From positions 29,408,625 to 29,472,624 of the forward strand of contig NC_132894.1 in assembly GCF_030463535.1 (NCBI RefSeq): a stretch of DNA of 64,000 nt, given 5' to 3'. Below the pieces are notes generated by a model that was given only the letters and a program-made list of their open reading frames with translations, made no database searches and was not told the DNA's origin. Every line of letters starts with the position of its first letter. Position 1 is the stretch's first letter. Shown in pieces: positions 48,425 through 61,222 of this stretch. The translations under genes were made by a program, and so were the position numbers. The stretch is from Salminus brasiliensis. Taxonomy: Eukaryota > Chordata > Actinopteri > Characiformes > Bryconidae.

Positions 48425-51400
48425 TGGCAGTGCGCTGCCGCTCTCCATGGTGCTGCAAACCAACTCGACTTAACTTTAATTCTGCCTCACCTAAACCGCC
48501 CTACTGTACTAAACACATACATACACTAAAACAAATAATAATAATAATTAATAATTCATATACCCACGTTTTAACAGAACCTCATTACAACACCGAATAA
48601 AACTAAATCGCGATGCTTCGTGCAATGAAACCCCTCCCTGCTCCGTATTCACCTCCACCTTTCTCTTAAAAGAACCAATAACTCAATAGAAACAGAACCT
48701 GGAGCTGTTTTTTCTTTCTTTCTCTCCAGTTGTTCCAACATCCACTAAAGCTCAGCAGTAAAGCCTGTTCACTTATTTGGAGTTTGTTGAGAAGGTGGTC
48801 TTCCATTACTGCGCCTGGGTTTTACTGGCGTTCCTGCAGTGTGAGTTTTACCCAAGGCAATCAGCAAGCCTCTGTTAGATTGCCCTGTTTAAGAATGCAC
48901 CATTGATCTCTGAAAAAGAGATTGCTACCAGACACACTCGCTACATCCCACCACACACACCTGGACCTCTTATTGCCCCTTGGAGCTTGGAGCTCGCGCT
49001 GGGTGGGAATCTGAGAGATGCTGCTACTTGAGGTTGAAAGCGTCCTCATCAAGCCCCGCTGGTGTCCAGCAGAGCGCTGTGGAGAATCTCACACACAGTG
49101 CTGCCGCCTATGGGCAAATCTGAGGAATTACACCAGTGATCACCAGTCACCGGTCGACACTAAGGGGACGATTTTGGAGGTGGTTAGCTATTTTCTATGA
49201 AAGCTGGCTAGTCAGGGTATTGTTTAACTAGCATAGAAAGTATTTTGTGGTATAATATGACAGTCATGAGAATTTAAGTTGCAAGGGAAAATAGAGAATA
49301 GTGAAAATAGGGAGTAAATTGATAAGAAAAGTCTAGTGACTAGAAGAAAAAGTCCAGTGTATACTGACTGTACTTAAAAAGGCACTGAAGGTCATAAAAA
49401 AGAGCACCCTTTGAACTCACAATTTGTACAGCTTCCACACTCTTTAAACTATAAGATCGTTAAGGACCTTTTTTGAAGGTTTCACAAAGCACCGTAAGAG
49501 GTTCCTCCACAGTTTCAATTTGAAGAACTTCCAAAAGTTCCTCAAGTATCTTATACGTTTGACAGGGCATCAGGCAGATGCTGAAAGCAATCAGGAATAT
49601 TTGAAGTAGATAAACTGAATTTGTTTTTTATGTGTATATGTTGTGTTTATATGTTGTCAGTGTTTTAATGTCATGAGTGATGGAAGATGAACTATTCTAT
49701 TCTTCTCAGTTACTTCTTCCAAGTCTGGTTTGTGGAGGGAGCAGAGCCTATCCTTGGGTGGCAAAGCAGCAATACTCCTGGACAGGGCATCAGTCCATTG
49801 CAGGGTATGAAATACTCCTAGTTTTTCATAGCTTTGTTTACATATGACTTCTTTTATAATCTCTATGGTGGGAGCTGGTCAGTCTTGGACTCTTGGATAG
49901 TATACTCTATTCGCCATGTACTATATAGAACCATTTTTGCTAAAAATCTAATCAGTGCACCAAGAATTATGTCCATGCACTGGAGCTATAAGACTAACAG
50001 AGCTCAAAAGTAATAAAAGTTTATTTTATCTTTTAAGATTTTTGGGTGACATGTACATGTATACATCTGGCACATTGGCCTCCTAGCTTTAACATTAAAG
50101 AAGCAAACTTCAGTCACCAAGCATATCTTAGCCAATAGACCATATCTGGGCTATGGGACAAATTCTAAAACTTTCTTATAATTTTTTATATAATAATTGT
50201 ATGTAGTTTCCTTACAGGTTTCCTGATATGTGTACATTAAATGGCTAATCTAGACAAGTTGGGGTCTCTCTTTTCTTTATATAACTCTTTCTCTGTTGCG
50301 TGTATCATTCACCCCAGTCCGTTAGTCTGACTGCATTAAAGTGCATCTCTCGGAGTCCTGTAGGGAAGGTTTAATGGTCCCCATAGTGCAGGGGTCAGCT
50401 GTGTATGAAGGACCGTGCACATGGCCAGCAGGAGGCCTGTCTGCACCAACAAAGACCCCCAGACTTCAGTGGGTCAATAGCAGAGGAATTCCCGACCAGA
50501 GCAATTAGACCGGCACAGGGAGCGGCCCTTTGAGCCCCTGGGGCCAGACCGGGCCTGAATAGCCATGATTTTAATTGGAACAGTTTCCACACTATCCTCA
50601 ACCCTGTGCTTTAGGTCACTTGAGGAAAATACAGTTGAGTGAGGGACTGAACTGTGAACAAGTTGTAAATGGTGATCATGGTGTTGTGCTTATGTGCACA
50701 GTATATCATCACTAGTGTGATGAAATACCTTACATAGAAATGGTGTAATCATGAAATGGTGTAATCATGTAAACCATTTGAATCTATATTTATAATTTTG
50801 CTGTCATGCAATAACCTCATACCTAAAATCTTAAATAGTAATTTACAGGAGAAGGAAAAATACATAACTTTCAATGGAAGTCAGTGTCAAAATATTTGTT
50901 TCCAAGTTGTTTTGGAGCATTTCTATTGGTCCATTCATCATGAAATTCAACCAGATTAAATGCTAATTATGTATGTTATGTATGTATGTATATGTTATGT
51001 ATGTTCTTTTTGTATCAGTAAAGAAGTGGTTAGTTTAAATACACAATCGTACAAATATGAGCTTGTGGAACGATGGTTTTCCTCCTGCCTTTAAATGAGT
51101 TTTAGGACCTTGGGGGTAATTTGTACCATTTTTGGCCCTCTGGTTTGGTGCGTGCTGCCCGAGGTCAGTAATGAGGGGCTTTAGGGTGCGCAGGTCAGGA
51201 GCCTCTCTGCCACTGAACTAATCGGCCCACTGTGTTTCCTCAATAGCTATTAAGGGAAAGGAGCAAAGAGCATGCCAAACTTTCTGACTGGGCTGAGCAC
51301 AAGTGTTTGTTTGTTTGTTTTTGGGGAATGAATTTACTGTTCAGATTTGCAAGACTTTTATAGCCATTAATAGACTGCAAACAATGCACCACATACATGA

Positions 51401-51944
51401 AGCTATTGACCATTTCATACATTTAAATCTGTAATTCTTTGTTTTATTGTAAATTTCATTGCTCTCACAAAAAAATCTTGCATTTCCAAAAAAAACAACT
51501 TTCAATGGAAATTGACGTGAAAAGATTGCACACTGTCATGTGGGAGCATTTCTATTGGTCCATTCATTATGAAATCTGGATGCAATCTTAAAAACAACAG
51601 CCAGATTCACATTATGTCAAAAAATGAGAAATGGCAAAACTGGAGATTTAAGGTTTTTGTGTGACAGGGGAGTTTTCCTTTTAATTAGCATGGACCTTCA
51701 CTAATCTGCTGTAGCTCAAATCTCTCACTTTTAACTTTTTGCATTAGTAAAAGTTCATTTTAAAGTTAAAAAAATAAAGCAAAATTAATTCAACAGCAAA
51801 ATGATTCCAAAAAGAAGAAAAAAACTCAGTTCTTGTACTGGTAGATGCTATTTATCTGCAGGCTACTTTCATTTCTACATAGAACATGATCTTATTGAAG
51901 TGTCGCTCTGCACTGCAGGCATACAGAATGTGGGTTAGAAGTGG

Positions 51945-52212
51945 TACACTCTTAAAAATAAAGGTGCTTCAAAGGGTTCTTTGAGCGATGCCATAGAGGA
52001 AACACCTTTGATTTCATGAAGAACCATGTTTGTACAACGTGCGAGATATGAGAGTGTGAAGAACCTTTTAAAAGTGTGAAGAACCTTTCACTTCATGTAA
52101 AGCTAATTTGCCCATTTAAATGTTCACACATCTTTATAACTCTTGAACCAAGGGTGGTTCATCACTGGAATCCTTCATAGAACCAATTGTAGCCTTTTGT
52201 GATAAGAGTGTA
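51945..52212. mobile_element. Palindromic MITE, family C, best-preserved copy
   Basis: Perfect 10-bp terminal inverted repeats, TACACTCTTA and TAAGAGTGTA. The left arm reads AAATAAAGGTGCTTCAAAGG then GTTCTTTGAGCGATGCC. No open frame lies inside. Confidence 0.75.
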
Positions 52213-53679
52213 GCCAAGTTTAGACTTTATTATTTATTATATTATTATATTAAAGGTATTATATTATTACTCTATTATTTATTATATTGTAGACTTATTA
52301 TTTTATTATTTATTATAATACTTTGCCTTTTCTTGACTTGAAAAACAATGAGCAACTTTGAGCAGAAGCAGCTCAAAATTGACTTATAGTTCTCTGTAGA
52401 ACTGCAGTGAAACATCTGAGCACATCCAGCATCTATCAGCATTAGAACGTATGTTCCTTTGGTTCTATTGTTCTGTTTTGTCCAGTTTTGGTCTTGTTGG
52501 GCATTGTTGAAAATGCTCAAAATCAAAATCAAAATATTTCATGTCTTATCACTACCCACCTCAGAACTTTGTATCTTCATTTTCCTTAGTACTTCACTTT
52601 TTGACCTAATGTGAATCTGGTAGTTGTCCTTCACATTGTGTCACACCTTTTCATACTGACGAATGGACCAATAGAAATGCAACAAAATGACTTAGAATAA
52701 AAATATTTTTACATTGACTTCCATTGAAAGAGAAGAGAGTTTTTTCCTTCTTCTTTATTCCAGACAGCACAATTATATTGTGTATGTCCAGAGAGGACAT
52801 AGGTGTATTGCCATAAAATAAGTATATTATCATTTATTACTGGGTGTTATACCAGAGCCCCTGCACATATCAGGCCAAAAACAAGCTCAGCTCACAAGAC
52901 GTAAGTCCACCGTTTGAAGGTGGCTAATTCATCACTGCGAAAGACCTGATCTCGTAATTCACAGAGGGGCAGGTGTAGCTGACTGCAGAGAGAGCCCACA
53001 CCACAAAGGTTCATTCACTTGCTTCCAGTTATCTGAAGTCCCGCATACCTCTTAAGTAATATTAGAGTTTGGCATTCACGGCAAACTATAGCAACGTGTA
53101 ACACTTTCTATGACACGCTTTTTTTCTCTTTCACCGGGGATTGCCTTGTTTTCCGCATCTCAGGCTTTGGTGGTTTTGAAAAAGGCTGAAGAATGTCTCA
53201 GGCGACACCGCTTCCCAGGTTCCCCCTGAGATGGGCTATTGTCAGCGCCAGGAAGCTTTGGGACTTACAAAAGTATAGGATAACATTTCTCTTTTCTCCT
53301 ATAGATTTCAAAAGCACAAGGACCTGGAGATCCAGCTCCAGCTCCAACCAGTTCCACCTTCAATCAAGCATGGCCTGTTTTTAAGAAAATCCCTTTTAAT
53401 ATGAATTTCTTCTCTTTTAAATGAAGTCCTGCACTGCAGACTTCCCACCACCAAGAAAGGATCCCATTTAGCAGGGCCTTGGGTGTTTTTGAGGCCTCCA
53501 TAGCCTACCTGCATGGTCACTTTTATGGGTGGATTGAGCAGATGAGTTTTTCAGAAAAGGCAGTGGTTCTACAGTATATAGAGCCATGAACTATTAGAAC
53601 TATTAGAATGCCTGAATGGTTCTTTGTATGGTCAGATGGTTCTTTGCCATTAAGGACCACTTCCCTAACCTTTCAGTTC

Positions 53680-53870
53680 AACACTCCTAAGAAATAAGGG
53701 TGCAACAAATAGTTTTTCAGAACATCTGTAGAAGAACCACTATGTGGTTCCATATGGAAGCCATATTTCTATGGAAGTGCATGGAAATGTTCTTTAGCAA
53801 TTTAAAGGTTCTTCACCCTCATATCCACCTTACAAAAATAGTTGTTCTGCTAGTTCGGACTATGCCTTGA
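53680..53870. mobile_element. Palindromic MITE, family C, diverged
   Basis: AACACTCCTAAGAAATAAGG and GTAGAAGAACCACTATGTGG. The right end is eroded. Another eroded copy lies at 54175-54400. Confidence 0.5.
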
Positions 53871-55326
53871 GTTTAGGAAATTTAGGAAAAGACTCTAAGA
53901 GAGGGGGGAGCACTGAGAGGACCTTGAGCTGGAGTTTGGGTGGCTTCTGATTTGTGGTAGGAAGCCAGCCCCCCCCCCCTTCTGATAAGTGGAGGCAGGA
54001 ATGATAGATGACAGGGTTAAAAGGGAGGTGACGGGGTGGTGGAAGGTTGCACAGACTTCTTGTAGACACAGGAACAAGGCAGAGATCGAATTCATAGGAC
54101 GTTAGATTAGCGGGTAGGAGCTTCAGGCATGTTCCTCCTCCCAATTTGTAGTTATTTCAACTTCACTCATGGAAGCAAAAGTGGTTCTTCCATGGCATTG
54201 CTCAAAGACCTGGAGTCTGGGACCTGTATGCCCAATGCTGTTGCCAAATGTTGCCAAATTGTTCTTTAGAATGGTGCCATAGAAGAACCACTTCTAGCTC
54301 TCTTAAGAACCTTTCAGTGGATGGTTTTAAAATGAACCATGTTTGTAAATGGCAAATATGTAGACATACGATATACAGGAAAACCTAAAGGAAAACCTGA
54401 GTTTAAAGATCTTTTTTGCAACAAAAAAAGGTTGCATTACTGTTAAGTCAAAGTCAGAGGCAAAGAACCCTCTTTAGTTGCTTTTGTGTGTAGAAAAGAA
54501 TTTATTACCATCAGTTTGGTTGATAATCAATGATTCAGTAGAGTTGCATGCACACATGGGCCAAAAAATGATGAGAAACAGTGACGCATTTCACATCAAA
54601 TAAAAACTCTGTAAGGAATTAAAGCACCTTAACAGCTGCTTGGGTTTTTGCAGAGCTCAGAAATTCATAAACAAGGTCTTTTCGGTTAAACGTACAGTCA
54701 AAAAGTGGACCATGGCTACAAATGTGCTCCAAATGACTGCTGAATGTGAGCTGGATCACTGTCAAAAAAGACTTGAGCAAGACAAAAAGCAACTTGTCCT
54801 TACACTCCTAAAACACCATCCTGGGTTCCTGACAGTTCAGCTACATTTTCCCAACATTTCTCCCCATTTTTAAAAGGAATTCTCCAGTTTTCAGCATTTC
54901 ACTTCAGCAGATCAATGCTGTCCAAATAAAACCAAGTAAAGTGGTCAAGGAAAAAAGGCTTACCGCAAAACCTCTGCATTAAATGTGTTTTTTACTTTTA
55001 ATGTGATGTACCTTTTAACGTAACAAAACTTAATTCCACGCAATTCCATGTTGTTTCCGAGTTGTCCTTTAATCCCCTTTGACCTTTAGTACTAATTTTC
55101 TTTTACTTTATTTTTTATTAAAATGGAATGAATTGTTTAGTTGCTGTGGGTCATTTTTTAAACTTGAGGCCTTAACCATCGCCTAAGCCCCCAATAGCAA
55201 CAATCAAAATATGTGTGGGTAAATATAGTTCCATATAATTTATTGGTGACATTCCTCCACATGTTTAGAGTTCAGTGTTGATTAACACAGCTTTAGCATT
55301 ATTACTGTTACTTATTACAGTGTTCA

Positions 55327-55327
<1 letters not shown>

Positions 55328-55387
<60 letters not shown>
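55328..55387. repeat. (TA)n microsatellite
   Basis: About 30 TA units. Confidence 0.95.
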
Positions 55388-55391
<4 letters not shown>

Positions 55392-55708
55392 TACCTTTCA
55401 CAACAAATTTTACACACAGCAAGAATTTGTCTATTTACGTCTAGACAACTGCAAATCATGTAATTATGTCTGGAGATATTGATCCAAGAATCCAAGCCTC
55501 CAAGCCTCCCCTTGATGACTTTATTCTATATATAATGGCACTGACAGTGATCCTTATTCATAGAGTCATATTCTTTGACGCTCTGAAACGGTAGAAACTA
55601 TGTCATCAATAACTTAAACAACACATGGACAAAATAAATATGCATAACATTAGTAATATACAAAGTACTTCTCATTGCAGTTTAAGGACAGTAGACTATC
55701 ACATGTAG

Positions 55709-56059
55709 CCCAGCCAACATGCTCATGTGGGGCTCACATGGGTGGAATGTGGGTTAGGTGCACTCCAGGTGGGTTCCAGGTGGGCATGGGCTCTTAGCGG
55801 ATTTATATATGCATTTTTACTGGGACCCAGTTGGGCTTCCCTAACAGGCCCCATCGTTACAGCCCACCTTAATCTCACATCGGTACCATCTAGGCCCAGT
55901 ATGCAGAGTACAACCCAGACAAGACCCATGTTTAACCCCTCCTGGTCCCATCACTGGGCATACATACTGTATGTGGGGCCAACGTGTAACCCGAAGTCAA
56001 ACCTTTCTGGTTCCCAGTTGGGCTACCCATACAGGCCCCATATGGACATGTTAGCTGGG
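55709..56059. mobile_element. Non-autonomous element with CCCAGCYAACA inverted termini
   Basis: Begins CCCAGCCAACATG and ends CATGTTAGCTGGG, nearly perfect inverted repeats. The inside is unlike the 2474 element: it has tandem TGGG-rich words, with GTTGGGCTTCCCTAACAGGC echoed by GTTGGGCTACCCATACAGGC. It may lie in the fgf3 3' UTR. Confidence 0.65.
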
Positions 56060-56564
56060 AGGCTTTCTTAAAAACTTTTTTTTTTTTAAAGTAAATATCC
56101 ATAGGCTTTAAGTGGAACGCTCCTCTTCTACTTGTTAATCTGACCCAAAGTGCTTCTCTGGACGCCGTTTAGCTATAAAAAGTCTCGTAGTCCAACAACA
56201 TAACACGTCTTCGGCATTCTCAATTGTCAAGCACTCGTATCCAAATCGTCTAGTCTTCTGTTTAATTAAAAAAAAGAATCAACAATAATGATTCGCTTAA
56301 AAGGGAGGAAATGGACTGTATACAACTACATACAAATGTCTGAAACACATCCAGCAGTGATTTCAACGTTTTTTGGTCACGCAAATGTCACTCGGACTGT
56401 CTTTACATGTCAAATGCAAGACTTTGGAATTAAGGAAACGAACGAGAAAAAGAAAATGCTTGTCGGAAGGCCACGAAAAGACATTTACATCTAAAAGCCA
56501 GAGTCAGAGTCACTCCTCCAAAGCGTCCGCCCTTGTCTTTGGTGGCCACTTGGGCTTTTGGTCC

Positions 56565-57005
56565 TTAAGTGTCATCTTTCATCCCATGGCCTCCAGGGCC
56601 TCCAGGGCCTCCATGGCCTCCATGGCCTCCATGGCTTCCGTGGCTCCCCTGCCCCTTGGTTCCCTTGTGCCTCCTCTTCCTGCGTTCAGCCCGGCCCACC
56701 CGGACCCTCCGGTGGCCTGCCCGGTGCTGCTGGCCTTCGAGAAGGCTGCGCACCATCTCATGGTCCTTGTTTCCCAGAACGCGGGGCAGGAAGAGGGAGG
56801 CTTTGTCCGTGCCCCGTGTCTTAAAGCCCCTCCTGGGCCGACCCTTGCCGTTGATGGACACGAACCACGGCTTCTTGGCCTGGGCCCGTCGCTTGTTCCC
56901 TCCTGTTCCAGGCGGCTGGGTGGTGGAGTGGTGCCGCGAGGCGTAGGTGTTGTAGCCTAGCTCGTGAATCCGCTCCACAAACTCACACTCTTTATTGTAG
57001 ACCTC
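56565..57005 (-). CDS. fgf3: fgf3 exon 3
   Basis: Begins [18 protein letters not shown] after the acceptor TTTTAG. It codes residues 105-250, including the conserved core end, the basic cluster and the Gly-X-Y tail. Confidence 0.95.
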   Translation of the reverse strand, partial: EVYNKECEFVERIHELGYNTYASRHHSTTQPPGTGGNKRRAQAKKPWFVSINGKGRPRRGFKTRGTDKASLFLPRVLGNKDHEMVRSLLEGQQHRAGHRRVRVGRAERRKRRHKGTKGQGSHGSHGGHGGHGGPGGPGGHGMKDDT

Positions 57006-59556
57006 CTAAAAAAGGGCAAGAGAGAAGGGAGCGGTCAGAGGTTTGGGACGAAACTTTCCATTAAATGGTTCCTCAAGCAATAGAAGAACCGTGTTTGTAA
57101 TGTGTGAGTGTGAAAATGGTTATGGGTAAAGATCCTTTACATCAAGTAAGGTGAAGGTGAAGGCCGTTCACACTCACACATCTCAAATTATTACATACAA
57201 GCTTCTTAATGGAACCAAAAGTGGTTCTTCTATGGCATCACTTAAAGAACCATCAGAAGCACCTTTACTTTTAGGGGTTTAGTAGTTCATCTGTATAAGA
57301 CCTAAGTGCTCAATCTCACTTTTGTTCATACTGGTCAGAACAATGCTGCCAAATGGTTCTTTGGAATGGTGCCATTGGAACCTTGCAATGGATGTTTGTC
57401 AATGGTAAGTGGGACAGAAGAATGGTTAAAGAACCTCCACAGCATGTAAACAACCTAGAATCTATGTATTAGCTGGACTTGTTTAAGAGTGAGGCACAAT
57501 ATCGGGCAGCCAATGCGTAAGGAGGTCATTTACATACAGAATATCAGTCTTAAAGGTGCAGTAACAAAAACAGGCTGTTTGAGAGATTGAAAAATGACCA
57601 TGTAACAATGAATTCTTGCTGGTTTTAGTTCAGAAAATATTAAAATGTAAAAGTCAACCGTAGAGATTTAAATTATTAGTAAAATATTGTATAATATTTT
57701 ATTAACATACATTAACCAATGCACCCTTTAAGCATTTAAAGAGCCTGTATTCAGATTTTTTCGTGTGTTTTTATGTATTTCCCTTTATGGCATTTTAATG
57801 GTTTTATGTGCATTATCTCTTAGAATCAAACAGTTTTGGCGCTGCCCCTTTAAACCTGATTATGCAAATGACCTCCATTCTGTGCCTGATTCATAAAGCA
57901 GTCCAAGTAACACTGAAACGCTCCTTATAAACTGAATGTGAGTAGGCAGAGCTAAAATGCTGTGTGGATATACTGTATGTAAATATGCTGTTTTTGTGAC
58001 ATCACCAAAACAGTGCCTTTAAAACACCAGTGTACGATAACTGTCATTTTATCAGGGATGGATACTGATATCATATCAATATCATATCCAATCTCTGCCT
58101 AACACCCTTTTGCTGAATGCAAGGAATAGCATGAAGAGACCCAACAGCCTCAAAACTGACCCAAATGGACCCCCTTCGCTCCTCCCATTCACACCAGAAC
58201 CTTCACAGAACTCCCTCACATCCCCTGGAGCACTAAGCACTGCTTCCTCCATTCAGATCCATCTGAAAACCTTTCTAACTGCTGGTCCACCCTCGCGACA
58301 TGTGGCTACACTGGTTACGCATGAAAACACCACCATGTGGCGATGGAATCAAATTGCTCTGCTTGTTATCTGAGCCTGTTCGTGGCTTCGTATCTTGAGG
58401 CTGGTTTTCCAGCGTGACGTAACACTTACCGAGGCGTAAAGGCGACCTTTCTCATTCATGGCTAAATATCTCCCAGAGAACAGGCCCTTGATCGCGACCA
58501 CTCCGACGTCCACCGCTGTGATTTCCAGTATACCTGGGAAGAACAGAGGAAAGTGTCGTTAGATCCAGTCTGAGCTGCTGTTATTCAGCTGTTATTAGGG
58601 CAGTTAGTAAAGCAGGTCATTAATAAACGAACTGCTGAGTGAAGAAGGCCTCAATTATCTCTCCTTCAAGTGTTTCCAATAATTATCATGAGTGTATCAA
58701 GATGAGGGTAGAAGAGGCGAGATCTACTGAGATCTTTATGTCTTTCTCTTTGTGTATGTCTCTCTGTCTCTATGTCTCTCTCATTAAGGCCCTTTGGACC
58801 CATCGCTGCAAATGACTCGTCTTCTCTCTCTCTTTCTCTCAATGTCTCTCTGTATGTCTCTCTCTCTCTCTTTATATATGCCTTTCTCTGCATTTCACTC
58901 TCTCTCTCTCTCTCTTTCTGTAGGTCTCTATGAACATCTCCCTATGTCTCTCTTTCTCTATGACACTCGTTCTCATTAAGGCCCTTCAGACCAATCGCTG
59001 CAAATGATGTCTCTCTACCTCTCTCTCTTTCTCTCAATGTCTCTCTGTATGTCTCTCTCTCTCTCTCTCTGTATTGTGCTCTCTCTCTCTCTCTTTCTGT
59101 ATGTCTTTTTCTCTGTATGTCTCTATCTGTATATTTCTCTCTCTCTATATGTCTATATATATATCTCTCTCTCCGCATCTATCTCCATCTACCTCTCCCC
59201 ATCTGTCTCTCTCTCATTAAGGCCCTTCAAACAGGGGCAGGAGAAGTGTCGTCTCCAGCTCACCCCAAGCCGGAGTCGGAATTAACCCCTGACTCAGGTC
59301 AAACACGATTGGCGACCAATCTGGGGAAGTTCTCCGTTCCCTCTGTCCTGCTCTTCCCTCTTACCATGTAATCCTCTCTCACATGGAGCAGCCACACTAT
59401 CGCTGCTAGGCTGGCCTGAGCCTGATCACAGAACCTATCTGTTTATGCTCATACCTCTGTGCACTGATTGAGTTACAACCTACAGAGCAATTTCCCACAA
59501 AGCCTTCCAGCGGCAAACATGCTGACAGATTACACACACGCACACACGCGCGCGCG

Positions 59557-59593
<37 letters not shown>

Positions 59594-59839
59594 CGCCGCT
59601 CTAAGTGGATTGTTTATTCAGCTCCTCTGCAGTGATTAATGGCTCTCTTCATGCTAACCCCTCCAATAATCATCCTCTTCCAGTATAAACGCGCGCGCTC
59701 TGTCATTACGGCCAACGGTCTGTTAAATCCCAGTTTGATATGGAAACGCGCCTCCTCGCGCTGTTTGCGCTGCGCTAATTGGAAACCTCTGCCGGACAAA
59801 CGAGGGCAGCAGACCCATCACGAGCCAACGGCAGCTAAA

Positions 59840-59873
<34 letters not shown>

Positions 59874-60698
59874 CAGAGTGACACTGAATTAGCCTAACAT
59901 GATAACATGAGGCGTAATAGGGGTATTATAGAGGACTGATTGGAGCTTGGGTAAACTTTCCATGGGCCTTAGGAGTGTCCTTACCGGTTCAATAAACGAA
60001 TATAAATAAATAATAATAATAATAAATAAACAAATACCTATATGACAGATGTAAACAAATAATCAGGAAGAAAGGGACGGGCAGAGAGAAATAAACATTA
60101 TACAAAATATGCATACATATAAATATAAATATTATAAGGACATAAAAGAGCTATTTAAAATAAATTGATATTATTTGATGTAGATAGAAAAATAGTTCGA
60201 TTTGAGATAAACAGAACTGTAAATATATACATAAAAATAAATAAATACGTAACATAGATAGCTAGATAGATAAATTATAAACATCAACAACGATATATTT
60301 TAATATAAACTAATATATATTACAGATATTATTATATATTTACTATATTAAATATTATACTATGCATATTTACTAATAATATACATACTAATAAAGTATT
60401 AATTCATGTATACATATAATTTGACTAACTAATAGAATGACAGAATTGTAGAATTATAGACTTATTTTAATTCGCATTAAATTATTTTCAGTTTTTTTAA
60501 TTTGATTTATTATTTATTCATTCTTTTCAGGGTCATTTTATTGACTTTAATGTGTGTGTGTGTGTGTGAGTGTGTGTGTGTTCTCTATTCTCCTTTACAC
60601 GCTGTGTACACTCTACTGCACTAAACTAGCCAATACTGCAGCGCACTACACTCACCGACACACACACACATACAGACCACCAGAACCAGCTCTAACTT

Positions 60699-60741
<43 letters not shown>

Positions 60742-61222
60742 ACCATGGGAATCACCTCCAGCCGAGCCCGAGAGCAAACTTGTACCGGACACACTCACAC
60801 ACCACGTGCATAAAAATGAAAAATTAAAGAACTGAACACGCAGCACGGACGTAAACCCACACTCGGTACACTCACGCGCATACACACACCTAGACTACTG
60901 TACGTCTTATTGAGCAAAAACTCCCAGCTGAACACACTCTGTGATCCCCTCTCGCGCTCTCTCGCGCTCTCTCGTCCCGTTAGGAAGCACAGCGCGCGTT
61001 ACTGCGTTACTCACTCAGCGGGTTGTCCTCCTCGAGCGACCCGTCTATCTTGCCGTTGGGGTGGATCTGGAGGTGGTATTTGGTGGCGCAGTAGAGTTTC
61101 CTGCGGCGCGGCGCTCCCCCCAGGTGCTCGTAGACCCCTCCGCGCGCCGCCGCGTCCCGCCGCCTGCGCGGCTCCGCGTGCCCCAGCACGCTCAACAACA
61201 ACAGCAGCTCGATCAGCACCAT
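56565..61222 (-). CDS. fgf3: Fgf3, secreted fibroblast growth factor; 3 exons, 250 aa
   Basis: Fgf3 acts in the family through FGFR2b/FGFR1b in otic placode, hindbrain and pharyngeal patterning. The exons are 61015-61222, 58430-58533 and 56565-57005; phases are 1 then 0 and the stop is TAA. The leader is [18 protein letters not shown]. It is followed by the Fgf3 hallmark [20 protein letters not shown] and [19 protein letters not shown]. Exon 2 reads [20 protein letters not shown]. Exon 3 has [37 protein letters not shown] and [17 protein letters not shown] basic cluster (about residues 202-217, [16 protein letters not shown]) matches the basic C-terminus linked to nuclear or heparin binding in FGF3. 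A Gly-rich Gly-X-Y tail (224-245) and MKDDT end the protein. The start context is strong (A at -3, G at +4), but an upstream ATG overlaps it. An in-frame stop at 61262-61264 excludes a long CUG-initiated extension of the mouse type. Confidence 0.95.
56583..56648 (-). repeat. fgf3: In-frame 9-bp repeat coding a Gly-X-Y tail in Fgf3
   Basis: Seven consecutive Gly-X-Y triplets ([21 protein letters not shown]) are coded by a near-perfect 9-bp repeat. On the plus strand the unit is a GCCTCCATG or GCCTCCAGG type. I do not recall this tail in zebrafish or human FGF3, so it looks like a lineage-specific microsatellite expansion inside the coding exon. Confidence 0.85.
57035..57285. mobile_element. 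Palindromic MITE, family C, in fgf3 intron 2
   Basis: AAATGGTTCCTCAAGCAATA then GAAGAACCGTGTTTGTAATG, with AAAAGTGGTTCTTCTATGGC and AGAAGCACCTTTACTTTTAG at the right end. It starts about 30 bp upstream of the exon 3 acceptor. Confidence 0.6.
58430..58533 (-). CDS. fgf3: fgf3 exon 2
   Basis: 104-nt middle exon, Ser70-Ser104, ending [11 protein letters not shown]. The acceptor is TCCCAG and the donor is GTAAGT. Confidence 0.96.
58738..59218. repeat. CT-rich tandem repeat of about 200-240 bp units in fgf3 intron 1
   Basis: The block TCATTAAGGCCCTT occurs at about 58780, 58974 and 59215. The first two are followed by ATCGCTGCAAATGA and long CTCTCT runs with TCAATGTCTCTCTGTATGTC. Confidence 0.8.
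59535..59588. repeat. (CA)n/(CG)n microsatellite
   Basis: ACACACGCACACACGCGCGC run followed by pure CA, in fgf3 intron 1. A second CA run lies at 59839-59866. Confidence 0.9.
60701..60736. repeat. (CA)n microsatellite in fgf3 intron 1
   Basis: About 18 CA units, 280 bp downstream of the fgf3 exon 1 donor. A GT run also lies at 60550-60580. Confidence 0.9.
61015..61222 (-). CDS. fgf3: fgf3 exon 1
   Basis: Codes residues 1-69 plus one base of Ser70. The donor is GTGAGT. It lies within a CpG-rich stretch of about 60950-61350. Confidence 0.95.

Larger units (their letters stand above)
42017..56564. other. Intergenic spacer between fgf4 and fgf3
   Basis: Holds the fgf4 promoter (to about 42490), duplicated blocks around 43.0 and 44.2-44.4 kb, and long TCTA/TCTG microsatellites (43.49-44.15 and 45.15-46.6 kb). 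After these come mixed single-copy-looking sequence, several family C MITEs (48.1, 51.9, 53.7 and 54.2 kb), a TA repeat (55.33 kb) and a transposon-like element (55.71-56.06 kb). No further exon was found. The 3' UTR of fgf3 should occupy the last part; a minus-strand AATAAA occurs at about 55521. Confidence 0.6.
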
